Below, piece after piece: positions 8,004 through 17,596 of a DNA stretch of 37,004 nucleotides. Both the position numbers and the translations under genes were made by a program. The stretch's first letter is position 1. Every line of letters begins with the position of its first letter. This DNA is from Oscillospiraceae bacterium (GTDB taxonomy: Bacteria > Bacillota > Clostridia > Oscillospirales > Ruminococcaceae). Below the pieces are notes generated by a model. The model was not told the origin of the DNA and made no database searches. It was given only the letters and a program-made list of their open reading frames with translations. The stretch lies in assembly GCA_022791315.1 (NCBI GenBank), contig JAAVYW010000055.1:1-37004 (forward strand), read 5' to 3'.

Positions 8004-9266
8004 CTAGCTCTTTTTCAGGTGCAGCTTGCCAGTATCCTCCTCCGCTGGGGCGGGCTCCCCGGCAGGGGCCTCCTCGGGGGCGGGCTCTGCGGGGGCGCTC
8101 AGGTCAAACTTGCCGATGGTGTAGCCCTGGGCGCGGAAGGTGTCAATGGCCTGGCCCAAAATCTCGGTGTTGGTCTTGGAGACGGCGTGGAGCAGGTAAA
8201 TCGCGCCGGGGTGCACGGCCGAGGTGACACGCTCTAAAGCCGCGGTGGGGTCGGGCTGGTTCTCCGGGTCCCAATCCTTATAGGCAAAGCTCCAGAAGAT
8301 ACTGTGGTACCCCAGGGACTGGGTGAGGGCCAGGGTGCGCTCGCTGTATTCCCCCATGGGGAAGCGGAAGAGGTTCATCTCATAGCCGAATTCATCCAGC
8401 ATATACTGGTGCAGCTCCATGATTTCCTTTTCACAGACTGCCACGTCTTTGCTGGGGAAGGAGGGGTGGTTGACGCTGTGGTTGCCCACGATGTGCCCCT
8501 CGTCAATCATGCGGCGCACCAGCTCGGGCTGGGATTTGACATAGGGCATGGTGACAAAGAAGACGCCGCTCACCTGCTTTTCCTTTAACACATCCAGGAT
8601 TTTCTCCGTGTAGCCATTCTCATAGCCCTCGTCAAAGGTGAGGTAGATGACCTTTTCGCTGGGGGCCAAAAAATAAGTACCGTATTGGCCGTATTTCTGC
8701 TGGTAGAGCACACAGGATTCCGGCTGGTTTTGCTCGTTCACCTGATAGCCCTGGCCCCAGCCCTGCTTGGTGTTGTCCAAGTCCCCGAGAGTCCCCTGGC
8801 CGGGGACTGTCGAGGAGGCGACAAGCGCAGAATCCGTGAGCAGCTTGGACACGGAGGGCATGTTCTGTTCGTTTTGCAGGATGCCGCCATTGCGGGAGCG
8901 GGCATTGTTATCAGTGCCGGGCATGTTGTCCTGGATTTCGTCGGCCAGCCGGTTGGCGCCGTTCTCCAAATCATCCTCCAGCTTGTCCATGCCGTCCTTG
9001 ATGTCATCCACCAGATTGCCGTTGTCATCGGTCACATTGCCGGGATTTGTCCCGTTGTTCTGGTTGTTGGGGTTGGTGTTGCCAGGCGTATTATTGTTAT
9101 TGTTGTTATTGGTTGTGCCGTTATTATCCCGGCCGTTTTGATTCTGGTTCTGGGAGGAACCGGGGGTGTCGTTTCTGTCATTGTTGTTATCCCTTTGAGA
9201 ACAGCCGGTGAACGCCAGGGTGAGAGCCAACATACCGGCCAGTGCAGTGCACATCCACTTTTTCAT
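8004..9266 (-). CDS. PdaA-like polysaccharide deacetylase lipoprotein
   Basis: A 420-residue protein. Residues 1-22 form a lipoprotein signal with AFTGC lipobox (Cys22); about 25-75 is a low-complexity Asn/Asp/Gly-rich linker; the C-terminal half is a NodB-type deacetylase with YLTFDEGYENGYT, GVFFVT and HIVGNHSVNHPS (metal-binding Asp and His residues). TFDEGYENGYT is characteristic of PdaA, which removes the acetyl group from N-acetylmuramic acid during delta-lactam formation in spore cortex. The C terminus is Pro/Glu/Ala-rich. The start is ATG at 9266 with AAGGA upstream; a longer reading would bury the signal peptide. Whether it acts in sporulation or on vegetative wall cannot be told. Confidence 0.88.
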   Translation of the reverse strand: MKKWMCTALAGMLALTLAFTGCSQRDNNNDRNDTPGSSQNQNQNGRDNNGTTNNNNNNNTPGNTNPNNQNNGTNPGNVTDDNGNLVDDIKDGMDKLEDDLENGANRLADEIQDNMPGTDNNARSRNGGILQNEQNMPSVSKLLTDSALVASSTVPGQGTLGDLDNTKQGWGQGYQVNEQNQPESCVLYQQKYGQYGTYFLAPSEKVIYLTFDEGYENGYTEKILDVLKEKQVSGVFFVTMPYVKSQPELVRRMIDEGHIVGNHSVNHPSFPSKDVAVCEKEIMELHQYMLDEFGYEMNLFRFPMGEYSERTLALTQSLGYHSIFWSFAYKDWDPENQPDPTAALERVTSAVHPGAIYLLHAVSKTNTEILGQAIDTFRAQGYTIGKFDLSAPAEPAPEEAPAGEPAPAEEDTGKLHLKKS

Positions 9267-9271
9267 GGTAA

Positions 9272-10738
<1,467 letters not shown>

Positions 10739-10796
10739 GGGGCCTCGGGTTTGTGGGCTGCTACTAAGGAACCCTGTTAACTGCTTGAGTACTGTG

Positions 10797-10845
10797 GAAA
10801 TTCCCTTGTTTTGCCCTTGCGGGTTGAAACAAGGGAATTGTTTTT
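10797..10845 (+). terminator. Intrinsic terminator of eno
   Basis: A perfect 13-bp stem (AATTCCCTTGTTT/AAACAAGGGAATT, 10799-10811 with 10827-10839) followed by GTTTTT. Confidence 0.92.
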
Positions 10846-10939
10846 GGATTTTATGGATTCATTCTTTGATTTATCCCGTATTGGCAACCGGGAGTTGCCC
10901 AAAAGAACGATACGGTTGGTGGTAAATGGTATTGTTATT

Positions 10940-10952
10940 TTGTATAATACAA
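10940..10952 (+). promoter_or_regulatory. -10 region and dyad of the XRE regulator gene
   Basis: TATAAT (10943-10948) lies inside the short palindrome TTGTAT-A-ATACAA, 27 bases before the start codon. The dyad overlapping the -10 suits autorepression by the encoded XRE regulator. No good -35 is seen. Confidence 0.5.
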
Positions 10953-10974
10953 ATCAAAGAGAGGAGGTGGGACA

Positions 10975-11592
10975 ATGAAATTATCAGAAAAAATTATAGA
11001 GCTCAGAAAAGCAAAGAGAATGACGCAAGAAGAACTTGCATCAAGATGCGGCGTTAGCAGGCAGTCCATATCCAAATGGGAAGCTGACATTGCACTGCCG
11101 GAGACAGAAAAGCTATTGATACTGGGAGAAATTTTCCAGGTATCTATGGACGTTTTGTTAAAGGATGAATTGGCGTTACATGAGGTGAAAGATGTCCATA
11201 CCTGTGGCAATAATGCAGTTTCGGAAAAGAAACGGGAGTTTTATGAGGGAATACTGATTAAAGAAAGCATATCTGATGATAGTATCATAGATTATATGAA
11301 TATTTATAAGGTTGAACTGTGGAATACTGGCGGGAAGCCAAAGTACTGGACCGCGTTGTTTTTTACAAGCGATAGAAGGGGGTTTCCGGAACAGATTGCA
11401 AAAGTGATACGGCCTGGCCCTGATGCAAATGGGAACTGGTTTGTTGACTTTAAGGCGGGCAATGAAAAATACATTGTGTTAAAAGACAGGGTTTTAAAGT
11501 ACCGGATTGGAAGCCAGACAGAAAAAGAAGAGGTATGCAATGAGTGCAGGAAGTTAGGTATTTTGAATGAGCAGATGAACTGGCCGGAATAG
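10975..11592 (+). CDS. XRE-family regulator with unknown C-terminal domain
   Basis: A 205-residue protein. Residues about 5-60 are a Cro/C1-type helix-turn-helix ([48 protein letters not shown]). Residues about 90-200 are not a family I recognise; aromatic-rich beta segments ([31 protein letters not shown]) suggest a small folded sensor domain. GAGGAGGTGGG gives a strong ribosome binding site. The gene begins an AT-rich stretch (10.9-13.1 kb) unlike its GC-rich neighbours, hinting at acquisition. Eight bases separate it from the S51 peptidase-like gene, so the two are probably co-transcribed. Confidence 0.85.
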   Translation: MKLSEKIIELRKAKRMTQEELASRCGVSRQSISKWEADIALPETEKLLILGEIFQVSMDVLLKDELALHEVKDVHTCGNNAVSEKKREFYEGILIKESISDDSIIDYMNIYKVELWNTGGKPKYWTALFFTSDRRGFPEQIAKVIRPGPDANGNWFVDFKAGNEKYIVLKDRVLKYRIGSQTEKEEVCNECRKLGILNEQMNWPE

Positions 11593-11600
11593 GAGGAAGT

Positions 11601-12161
11601 ATGAGGGTATTATTAACATCAGCGGGTTTGGAAACGGAAGAAATTAAAGAGTGCTTTGTGGATATGGCGGGGAAGGATATGTCTTTTGTAAAAGCCCTAT
11701 TTATCCCTACAGCGGCAATAGACGCAGACGCAATAGAAGTGTTGCCCAAATGTATGAATGACCTGTTAAAGTGTGGTATCTCAGATAAAAATATTGACGT
11801 ATTTGATTTACATACCGGAATGGAGTTTGAAAAGCTACAGCAATACGATGTGGTATACTTGTGCGGCGGAAATACCCGTTACCTACTTGGGAGAATCAAT
11901 GAGACAGGGTTTCATAAGTCTTTGCGGGCATATATCAATGACAATGGCCTGGTAATAGGGGTAAGCGCCGGAAGCCTTATTTTTTCCAATAATTTAGAGC
12001 ATAATTTGGGTTTGATAGATACAAAATTAGACGTTCACTGTATCACAGGGGAAAGAAGGGGAAAATTGGCCTATCCGTTAAAAGACAATGTAAAACTTAC
12101 AAATACATGTGCGCTTGTTCTGCGGGATTTTCCGGATGGGATGGAGATAATTGGGGAATAA
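11601..12161 (+). CDS. Peptidase S51 (PepE)-like protein
   Basis: A 186-residue member of the peptidase E / class I glutamine-amidotransferase-like fold. YLCGGNTRYLL and the nucleophile elbow GVSAGSLI (Ser122) are clear. Peptidase E cleaves Asp-X dipeptides, whereas several Clostridia relatives of this size are uncharacterised. The gene is AT-rich like its upstream partner and follows it by eight bases with AGGAGG upstream of the ATG. No terminator is evident before the convergent hydrolase gene. Confidence 0.85.
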   Translation: MRVLLTSAGLETEEIKECFVDMAGKDMSFVKALFIPTAAIDADAIEVLPKCMNDLLKCGISDKNIDVFDLHTGMEFEKLQQYDVVYLCGGNTRYLLGRINETGFHKSLRAYINDNGLVIGVSAGSLIFSNNLEHNLGLIDTKLDVHCITGERRGKLAYPLKDNVKLTNTCALVLRDFPDGMEIIGE

Positions 12162-12207
12162 GGGGAAATTGTTAAGTCTGGTATCTTCCCGTAGCACTGT
12201 CCGGGTT

Positions 12208-12999
12208 TTATTGACTTGCAGTTTTCCAAAATTCCTCCATGGTTCGATTAAATTCCTGCGGCACATCCATATTGACACAGTGCCCTGCATTTTCAAAAAG
12301 CACTACTGTACAGTCGGGCTCCCGGCTTTTCCATGCTTTTATTGCCTCTAATTCCATTGGAATATCATATTTTCCGCATCCAATCAGTAAGGGATAAGTC
12401 CTTCTCCCGGTTTTATACTTGTTTACCATACTGTTGAGTGTTGCCAGAAACAGAAACGACTTTTTGGGAAAGAGGACATTCATCGCAAAAAATTCCTCTT
12501 GGGCCTGTGAAGTATAGGCAGAAATCTTCTTGTTTGCCTTTGCAAACCATTTAACCGAAACGAGCGTCTTCAGCATCATCAGCTTCTGCTTTGCGCTATT
12601 TTCATTTTTCATTTTTGTGTCAAAGTTATTCACATCATATCCCCCAAAGCAGGCCAGTGAGCTTACTGCGTATGGGTAACGATTGGCAAAGTCCTGCGCT
12701 AAAACTGCACCCAATGAAATCCCCACGATGTGTACTCTGTCAATATTTTCAGTTTTTAAGATGTCAAATACCCAATTTGACATCTTATCTATTGTATCAC
12801 CCTTTTGCGTGTCCATTGACGCTCCGTGGCCAAGGATGTCAACAGCCAGAATATTGTATTTCTTCTCAAAATACGCAAACTGTGCCTGAAACATCTTGTG
12901 ATTGACAAAAGCGGCGTGGATAAAAAGTACCCATTCGGCTTGCCCGTTCCTGCTTACAAAATAGGTAATTGGTGAATGGGGTAGCTTTGTTGGCTTCAC
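12208..12999 (-). CDS. Alpha/beta hydrolase
   Basis: A 263-residue alpha/beta hydrolase: VLFIHAAFVNHKMF (oxyanion region), LAVDILGHGAS, nucleophile elbow VGISLGAV, and C-terminal NAGHCVNMD supplying the histidine. GKYDIPMEL probably supplies the acid. The start is GTG at 12999, supported by GAGGAG nine bases upstream. Substrate is unknown; a lipase, esterase or C-C hydrolase role are all possible. It is convergent with the S51 gene and shares its AT-rich composition. Confidence 0.85.
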   Translation of the reverse strand: MKPTKLPHSPITYFVSRNGQAEWVLFIHAAFVNHKMFQAQFAYFEKKYNILAVDILGHGASMDTQKGDTIDKMSNWVFDILKTENIDRVHIVGISLGAVLAQDFANRYPYAVSSLACFGGYDVNNFDTKMKNENSAKQKLMMLKTLVSVKWFAKANKKISAYTSQAQEEFFAMNVLFPKKSFLFLATLNSMVNKYKTGRRTYPLLIGCGKYDIPMELEAIKAWKSREPDCTVVLFENAGHCVNMDVPQEFNRTMEEFWKTASQ

Positions 13000-13068
13000 T
13001 GTGTTTCACTCCTCATCTCATCAAGAAGTTTTTGATACTGCTGTTAAAAATCCGAATTCGCTGTTTTG

Positions 13069-13077
13069 ATTATAACA
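13069..13077 (-). promoter_or_regulatory. Extended -10 of the hydrolase gene
   Basis: On the minus strand TGTTATAAT (TGn plus consensus -10) lies about 70 bases upstream of the GTG start; the -35 (TGTTCA) is weak. Confidence 0.5.
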
Positions 13078-13234
13078 TAGTGTAGGCTTCCTGAACATGC
13101 CCTATCGAAAATAGCGGCAGGTTTTGTTGCTGCATGAAAGAGGGGAAACTGAAAAATAGATTTGGCGTAAGCGGCAAAATTTGAATGCTGTTTTTGGGGA
13201 ACACGCCGGTTTTTGGGAAAATTGTGCTTTCGCC

Positions 13235-13263
13235 TTGTAACGGGGGACGGAACATGCTATATT
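13235..13263 (+). promoter_or_regulatory. Promoter of the GH127 gene
   Basis: TTGTAA (13235-13240), 17-base spacer ending in TGC, and TATATT (13258-13263). Confidence 0.7.
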
Positions 13264-13295
13264 GAAAGCAACTTGGGAGAAAGGACTGAGACAAG

Positions 13296-15239
13296 ATGGA
13301 CAAAGCAAAATTTACCAAAAACATGACAGGAGACCGCTACCAGGTGGACGACCTCTTTTTTTCCCGCCTGATGGATACTGCCCGCACCAAGGTAATCCCC
13401 TACCAGTGGGAGGCGCTGAATGACCGGATTCCCGATGCGGAGAAGAGCCACGCGGTAGCCAACTTTAAAATCGCGGCAGGGCTGGAAAAGGGGGAGTTTG
13501 CCGGCTGCGTATTCCAGGACAGCGACCTGGCCAAGTGGATTGAGGCAGCAGCCTATTCCCTGATGTGGCATAAGGACGAGAAGCTGGAAAAAGAGCTGGA
13601 CGATATCATCGACGTCATTGAAAAGGCCCAGATGCCCGACGGTTATCTGGACACCTACTATATCATCGGCGGCCCGGAAAAGCGCTGGACGAATTTGAAG
13701 GACAACCATGAGCTCTACTGCGCCGGGCATTTCCTGGAGGCGGCGGTGGCCTATTACCAGGCCACGGGCAAGCGCAAGCTGCTGGACGTGCTGCTGCGGC
13801 TGGTAGACCATATCGACGCCCGTTTTGGCCCGGAGGAGGGCAAGCTGAAGGGCTATCCCGGCCACGAAGTGATTGAGATGGCCCTGGTGAAGCTCTATGA
13901 AATCACGGGGGAGGAGAAGCATTTAAAACTGGCCCAGTATTTCATCGACCAGCGGGGCCAGAGCCCCCTCTATTTCAAAGAGGAGACCGAGCGCAACGGG
14001 AACGGCTTTTACTGGAAGAACAGCTATTTCCAGTACCAGTATTACCAGGCAGGCAAGCCGGTACGGGAGCAGACCGAGGCAGTGGGCCACGCGGTGCGGG
14101 CGGGGTATCTCTATTCCGGCATGGCGGCGGTGGCAAGGGCTGCGCAGGACGAAAGCCTGCTAGAGGCCTGCCATCGTATGTGGGACAGCATTGTGAACCG
14201 GCGGATGTACATCACCGGGCAAATCGGTTCGGCGGACTATGGCGAGGCCTTTACCTTTGACTACGACCTGCCCAACGACACCGCCTATGCCGAGACCTGC
14301 GCCGGGCTCTCTCTCGTGTTCTTTGCCCAGCGGATGCTGCAAATTGAGCAGAAGGGGGAATACGCCGACGTGATGGAGCGGGCCCTCTATAACGGTACCA
14401 TATCCGGCATGTCCCTGGACGGCACCCGGTTTTTCTACGTGAATCCCCTGGAGGTGCTGCCGGAGGCCTGTGAGAAGGACCAAATCCACCGGCATGTGAA
14501 GGTGGAACGGCAAAAGTGGTTTGGCTGCGCCTGCTGCCCGCCCAACCTGGCCCGCACGATGACTTCTATTGCCAGCTATGCCGCTGCCAGCCGGGAAGAC
14601 GCCTATTTCCAGCATCTCTATCTCTCCGGCACTGCCAAAGCCAAGCTGAATGGGGTGGAGGCCGAAATCCAGCTCACCTCCGGCTATCCCTGGAAAGGGG
14701 ACATCCAGGTGGAAATCCGCCCGGAGAAACCGGTGGCCTTTACCTATGCCATCCGTATCCCCGGCTGGTGCCAGCACTACGAGCTCAAGGTGTGCGGCGC
14801 CCCCTTTGCCGGCGAGGTGAAGGACGGCTATGCCTATATCACCCGGGAATGGCAGCCCGGCGACCGAGTAGAGCTGACGCTTGACATGCCGGTGGAGACC
14901 GTCTACGCCAACACCGCAGTGCGGGAGGATATCGGCAAGGTTGCTGTACAGCGGGGGCCCATTGTCTTCTGCCTGGAGGAGTGCGACAATGGCAGAGATT
15001 TGCACAAGGTGTATCTCCCTGAGCAGCCGGAATTCGAGGCCAAGTTTGAAGAGGGATTACTGGAGGGTGTGGTGACTGTCGCCTGTGGCGGCTACCGCCT
15101 GGAAGGGGAGGAGAGCGGCGCGCTCTACACTACCCGCAAGCCCGCCAAGTTCGTCCCTGCCCAGTTGAAATTCATCCCCTACTACGCCTGGACGAACCGC
15201 ACGCCCGGCGAGATGATGGTTTGGATTCGCCAGCGGTAA
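13296..15239 (+). CDS. Glycoside hydrolase family 127 (beta-L-arabinofuranosidase-like)
   Basis: A 647-residue cytoplasmic protein (no signal peptide) of GH127. The family's zinc-thiolate active site is visible as E333 and C335 in YAETCAG and C413-C414 in CACCPPNLAR, matching the spacing of the Glu-Cys-Cys-Cys site of the Bifidobacterium enzyme HypBA1. The fold is an (alpha/alpha)6 barrel followed by beta-sandwich segments. The known reaction is release of L-arabinose from beta-1,2-arabinobiose of plant glycoproteins. The absence of a signal peptide implies that short oligosaccharides are imported first, but no transporter is next door. GGGAGAAAGGA precedes the ATG. Confidence 0.93.
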   Translation: MDKAKFTKNMTGDRYQVDDLFFSRLMDTARTKVIPYQWEALNDRIPDAEKSHAVANFKIAAGLEKGEFAGCVFQDSDLAKWIEAAAYSLMWHKDEKLEKELDDIIDVIEKAQMPDGYLDTYYIIGGPEKRWTNLKDNHELYCAGHFLEAAVAYYQATGKRKLLDVLLRLVDHIDARFGPEEGKLKGYPGHEVIEMALVKLYEITGEEKHLKLAQYFIDQRGQSPLYFKEETERNGNGFYWKNSYFQYQYYQAGKPVREQTEAVGHAVRAGYLYSGMAAVARAAQDESLLEACHRMWDSIVNRRMYITGQIGSADYGEAFTFDYDLPNDTAYAETCAGLSLVFFAQRMLQIEQKGEYADVMERALYNGTISGMSLDGTRFFYVNPLEVLPEACEKDQIHRHVKVERQKWFGCACCPPNLARTMTSIASYAAASREDAYFQHLYLSGTAKAKLNGVEAEIQLTSGYPWKGDIQVEIRPEKPVAFTYAIRIPGWCQHYELKVCGAPFAGEVKDGYAYITREWQPGDRVELTLDMPVETVYANTAVREDIGKVAVQRGPIVFCLEECDNGRDLHKVYLPEQPEFEAKFEEGLLEGVVTVACGGYRLEGEESGALYTTRKPAKFVPAQLKFIPYYAWTNRTPGEMMVWIRQR

Positions 15240-15249
15240 GATTTTAGAG

Positions 15250-15298
15250 GTTCCCCCGGCCGGTACTGAAAAAGTGCGGGCTGGGGGGATTCTTATGT
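15250..15298 (+). terminator. Weak terminator-like hairpin after GH127
   Basis: TTCCCCCGGCC and GGCTGGGGGGA can pair across a 20-base loop, followed by TTCTTAT rather than a clean T-tract. Confidence 0.4.
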
Positions 15299-15328
15299 AG
15301 CTTCTTTCTCCTATTGCCATATCCGGCG

Positions 15329-15358
15329 TTGACGGGCCCGGCCTGTCTGTGGTATACT
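15329..15358 (+). promoter_or_regulatory. Promoter of the coiled-coil gene
   Basis: TTGACG (15329-15334), 18-base spacer, TATACT (15353-15358), 31 bases before the start codon. Confidence 0.7.
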
Positions 15359-15388
15359 TGTCTTACTGAGAAAGGGGGGCTAAAGACG

Positions 15389-15805
15389 ATGGATAAAGAA
15401 ATTTTAGAGCAACTTTTACTCATCAGCCAAGGAATGGCTCATATGGAACAGACCATGAATCAGCGGTTTGAGCAAATTGACAGGCGATTTGAGCAAATTG
15501 ACGAGAGATTTGAGCAAATTGACGAGAGATTTGAGCAAATTGATGAGCACTTTGAGCGAATCGATGGGCAACTTAAGCAAATTGATGAACGGTTTGAGCA
15601 GGTGGAACAGGAGATAAAAGAGTCTGAGGCGCGTACCAAGGTTTTCATTGAAAACAAGGTCACTGCCCGGATTGATGCCCTGGTAGACGGCTACAAGACA
15701 GTTCATGAGAAGCAATGGGAGCTGGAACACCGGCTGGAGCGGTTGGAAGGCCGGGTCGATAATTTGCAGACAATTGTATCTGCTGGCGGAGGCAGAACCG
15801 CTTAG
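15389..15805 (+). CDS. Heptad-repeat coiled-coil protein
   Basis: A 138-residue, highly charged protein without signal peptide or membrane segment. Residues 26-74 are seven consecutive heptads of the type RFEQIDE, encoded by seven 21-bp units (15464-15610), so almost the whole protein should be one coiled coil. The remainder (KTVHEKQWELEHRLERLEGRVDNLQTIV) continues the heptad pattern. ATG at 15389 is chosen because AAAGGGGGG lies upstream. The gene is monocistronic, with its own promoter and terminator. Function is unknown; similar proteins are common in Clostridia. Confidence 0.8.
   Translation: MDKEILEQLLLISQGMAHMEQTMNQRFEQIDRRFEQIDERFEQIDERFEQIDEHFERIDGQLKQIDERFEQVEQEIKESEARTKVFIENKVTARIDALVDGYKTVHEKQWELEHRLERLEGRVDNLQTIVSAGGGRTA
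15464..15610 (+). repeat. In-frame 21-bp tandem repeats (about 7 units)
   Basis: Units are variants of CGATTTGAGCAAATTGACGAG; the four upstream units are nearly identical, the last three more diverged. Each unit is exactly seven codons, so copy-number changes alter length without changing frame. Confidence 0.9.
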
Positions 15806-15824
15806 TGGTGTAGTTTCCCCCTTC

Positions 15825-15862
15825 ATTCACTGCTGAATACCGTTTCAGCAGTGAATTTTTTT
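15825..15862 (+). terminator. Intrinsic terminator of the coiled-coil gene
   Basis: Perfect 13-bp stem ATTCACTGCTGAA/TTCAGCAGTGAAT, 6-base loop, T-tract from 15857. Confidence 0.93.
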
Positions 15863-15913
15863 GTTTTCTGCCTGTTTGGTTGGGGGAAAGAGCTATCCAA
15901 CTGCCTGCGGCTA

Positions 15914-15922
15914 TGGTATAAT
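15914..15922 (+). promoter_or_regulatory. Extended -10 promoter of rsmA
   Basis: TGGTATAAT (TGn plus consensus -10). The -35 is poor. It lies about 80 bases before the rsmA start. Confidence 0.6.
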
Positions 15923-16001
15923 AGGCGCAGGACAAGAGGCAAAGCCAATTGTGGCCCTGTGGTAAATCGCTATATAAAACTGATAGAAAAGAGGACGGCA
16001 C

Positions 16002-16877
16002 ATGTTAGACCTTTGCAGCCCTGCTGTTATCCGCGACATTCAAACACGCTATGGGTTTTCTTTTTCCAAGGCGCTGGGACAGAATTTCCTGATTAACCCC
16101 ACCGTATGTCCCCGCATGGCTGAGGCCTGCGGCGGGGAGGGATGTGGGGTGCTGGAGATTGGCCCGGGGATTGGGGTGCTCACGGCCCAGCTGGCGCTGC
16201 GGGCCAAGAAGGTGGTGGCAGTGGAGCTGGATAAGCGGCTGGTGCCGGTGCTGGGGGAGACACTGGCGGAATTCCCCCATGTGAAGGTGGTGCAGGGGGA
16301 TGCCTTAAAGCTGGATTTGCAGGAGCTGATTGGCCGGGAATTCCCGGGTATGCAGGTCTCGGTGTGTGCAAACCTGCCCTACTACATCACCTCCCCGGTG
16401 ATTATGGCGCTGCTGGAGCAGCGGCTGCCCCTTACCGGCATTACGGTGATGGTGCAAAAGGAAGCCGCTGCCCGCATTACTGCGGCGCCGGGCACCCGGC
16501 AGTGCGGGGCCATCAGCGCGGCAATCCACTACTATGCCAGGCCGGAGACGCTCTTTGCCGTTTCTAGGGGCAGTTTTATGCCGCCGCCAGAGGTGGATTC
16601 TGCTGTGATTCGGCTGACATTGCGGGAAAAACCGGCTGTGGCGGTTTCGGATGAGGCACTCTTTTTTAGCGTAGTGCGTGGGGCCTTTTCCATGCGGCGC
16701 AAAACGGTGCTCAACTGCCTCTCTGCCGCCTTCCGGCTGTCTAAGGAGCCTTTAAAGCTGGCGATGGAAGGGGTTGGGGTGGCCCCGGCCAGCCGCGCAG
16801 AGCAGCTCACCCTGCCCCAGCTGGCCGCTCTGACCGAGGCGGTGCAGGGGCTCCTTCCTCAAAAAGGCGGGGAATAA
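16002..16877 (+). CDS. rsmA: 16S rRNA (adenine1518/1519-N6) dimethyltransferase
   Basis: A 291-residue RsmA/KsgA. It dimethylates two adjacent adenines in helix 45 of 16S rRNA. Motifs: FSKALGQNFLI at the N terminus, SAM-binding VLEIGPGIGVLT, VAVELDKRLV, catalytic NLPYYITSPV, then FMPPPEVDSAVIRL and FSMRRKTVLNCL. Length is normal. Erm resistance methylases share the fold, but the N-terminal KALGQNFL and the C-terminal domain favour RsmA. It is followed by a decayed resistance gene, and no partner gene such as rnmV lies beside it. Confidence 0.95.
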   Translation: MLDLCSPAVIRDIQTRYGFSFSKALGQNFLINPTVCPRMAEACGGEGCGVLEIGPGIGVLTAQLALRAKKVVAVELDKRLVPVLGETLAEFPHVKVVQGDALKLDLQELIGREFPGMQVSVCANLPYYITSPVIMALLEQRLPLTGITVMVQKEAAARITAAPGTRQCGAISAAIHYYARPETLFAVSRGSFMPPPEVDSAVIRLTLREKPAVAVSDEALFFSVVRGAFSMRRKTVLNCLSAAFRLSKEPLKLAMEGVGVAPASRAEQLTLPQLAALTEAVQGLLPQKGGE

Positions 16878-16924
16878 CGGAAGATAAACCCGATGGGAAT
16901 CGGGCAGGGAAGGAGCTGAGGGCT

Positions 16925-17533
16925 ATGGCATTCGCCCTGATTGATTTGGAAACCTGGGAGCGCAGGGAGTTTTACCTGCATTTTATCCATGAGGTCAGAT
17001 GTACTTACGCAGCAACTGTTCCCTTGGACATCACCTGCCTAAAGGGTTATACTGGCTCTATCCTGCAATGATTTGGCTGTTGACCCAGACCGTGAACCCA
17101 ATGCCGGAGTTCCACACTGCCCTTACGGACGAGGGCTTGGCATTTACGATAAGATGCCCCGGCCTATACGATTTTTAACCGGGAGAACAAGACTTTCTCG
17201 GGGATATGGACAGAGGCCGGTTCTGATTGTGGCAAATTCCTAAAAGCCTATGAGGCGGATACTGCGGCGGTTTCCTCTTCCGCCGGATTCGCGCCAGAGC
17301 CCAACAAGCCCTCAAATTCGTTTGATATTTCAATGGTGCCCTGGTTTACCTTTTCTGCGTTTACTATCAATGTGCAGGGCGAGGGGAAATACCTGCTGCC
17401 TATCTTTACGATGGGGAAATTCTTTGACTGGAACGGCAAGAGAATGCTGCCGCTTGCCATCCGAGTACACCACGCCGTCTGTGACGGGTATCATGTGGGA
17501 AAATTTATTGAGATACTGCAGGGAAAATCTTGA
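16925..17533 (+). pseudogene. cat: Decayed type A chloramphenicol acetyltransferase
   Basis: Reading in three frames reconstructs most of a CatA trimeric acetyltransferase. Frame from ATG 16925: MAFALIDLETWERREFY ... TVPLDITCLKG, then a stop. A shifted frame continues LYPAMIWLLTQTVNPMPEF and TALTDEG. The first frame then resumes YTIFNRENKTFSGIWTEA, FDISMVPWFTFSAF, KYLLPIFTMGKF and the catalytic-histidine motif VHHAVCDGYHVGKF, ending in a stop at 17533. About 10 codons around residue 42 appear missing and at least two frame disruptions are needed, so no functional enzyme is expected. A ribosome binding site (GGAAGGAG) survives upstream. The hisZ promoter overlaps its last codons. Confidence 0.9.
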
Positions 17534-17558
17534 CTTTTTCATAGTGTTATAGTATCAT
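17530..17558 (+). promoter_or_regulatory. Promoter of hisZG
   Basis: TTGACT (17530-17535), 17-base spacer, TATCAT (17553-17558). The -35 overlaps the stop codon of the cat remnant. No T-box or His-codon leader peptide is seen between promoter and hisZ. Confidence 0.7.
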
Positions 17559-17596
17559 AGTAGTACGCTAAAGCAATGAGAGGAAAGAGGCGGATT

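Noticed and set aside
15464-15610. Regular repeats that could suggest a CRISPR array
   Set aside because: The 21-bp units are contiguous, in frame and encode heptads; there are no spacers or cas genes.
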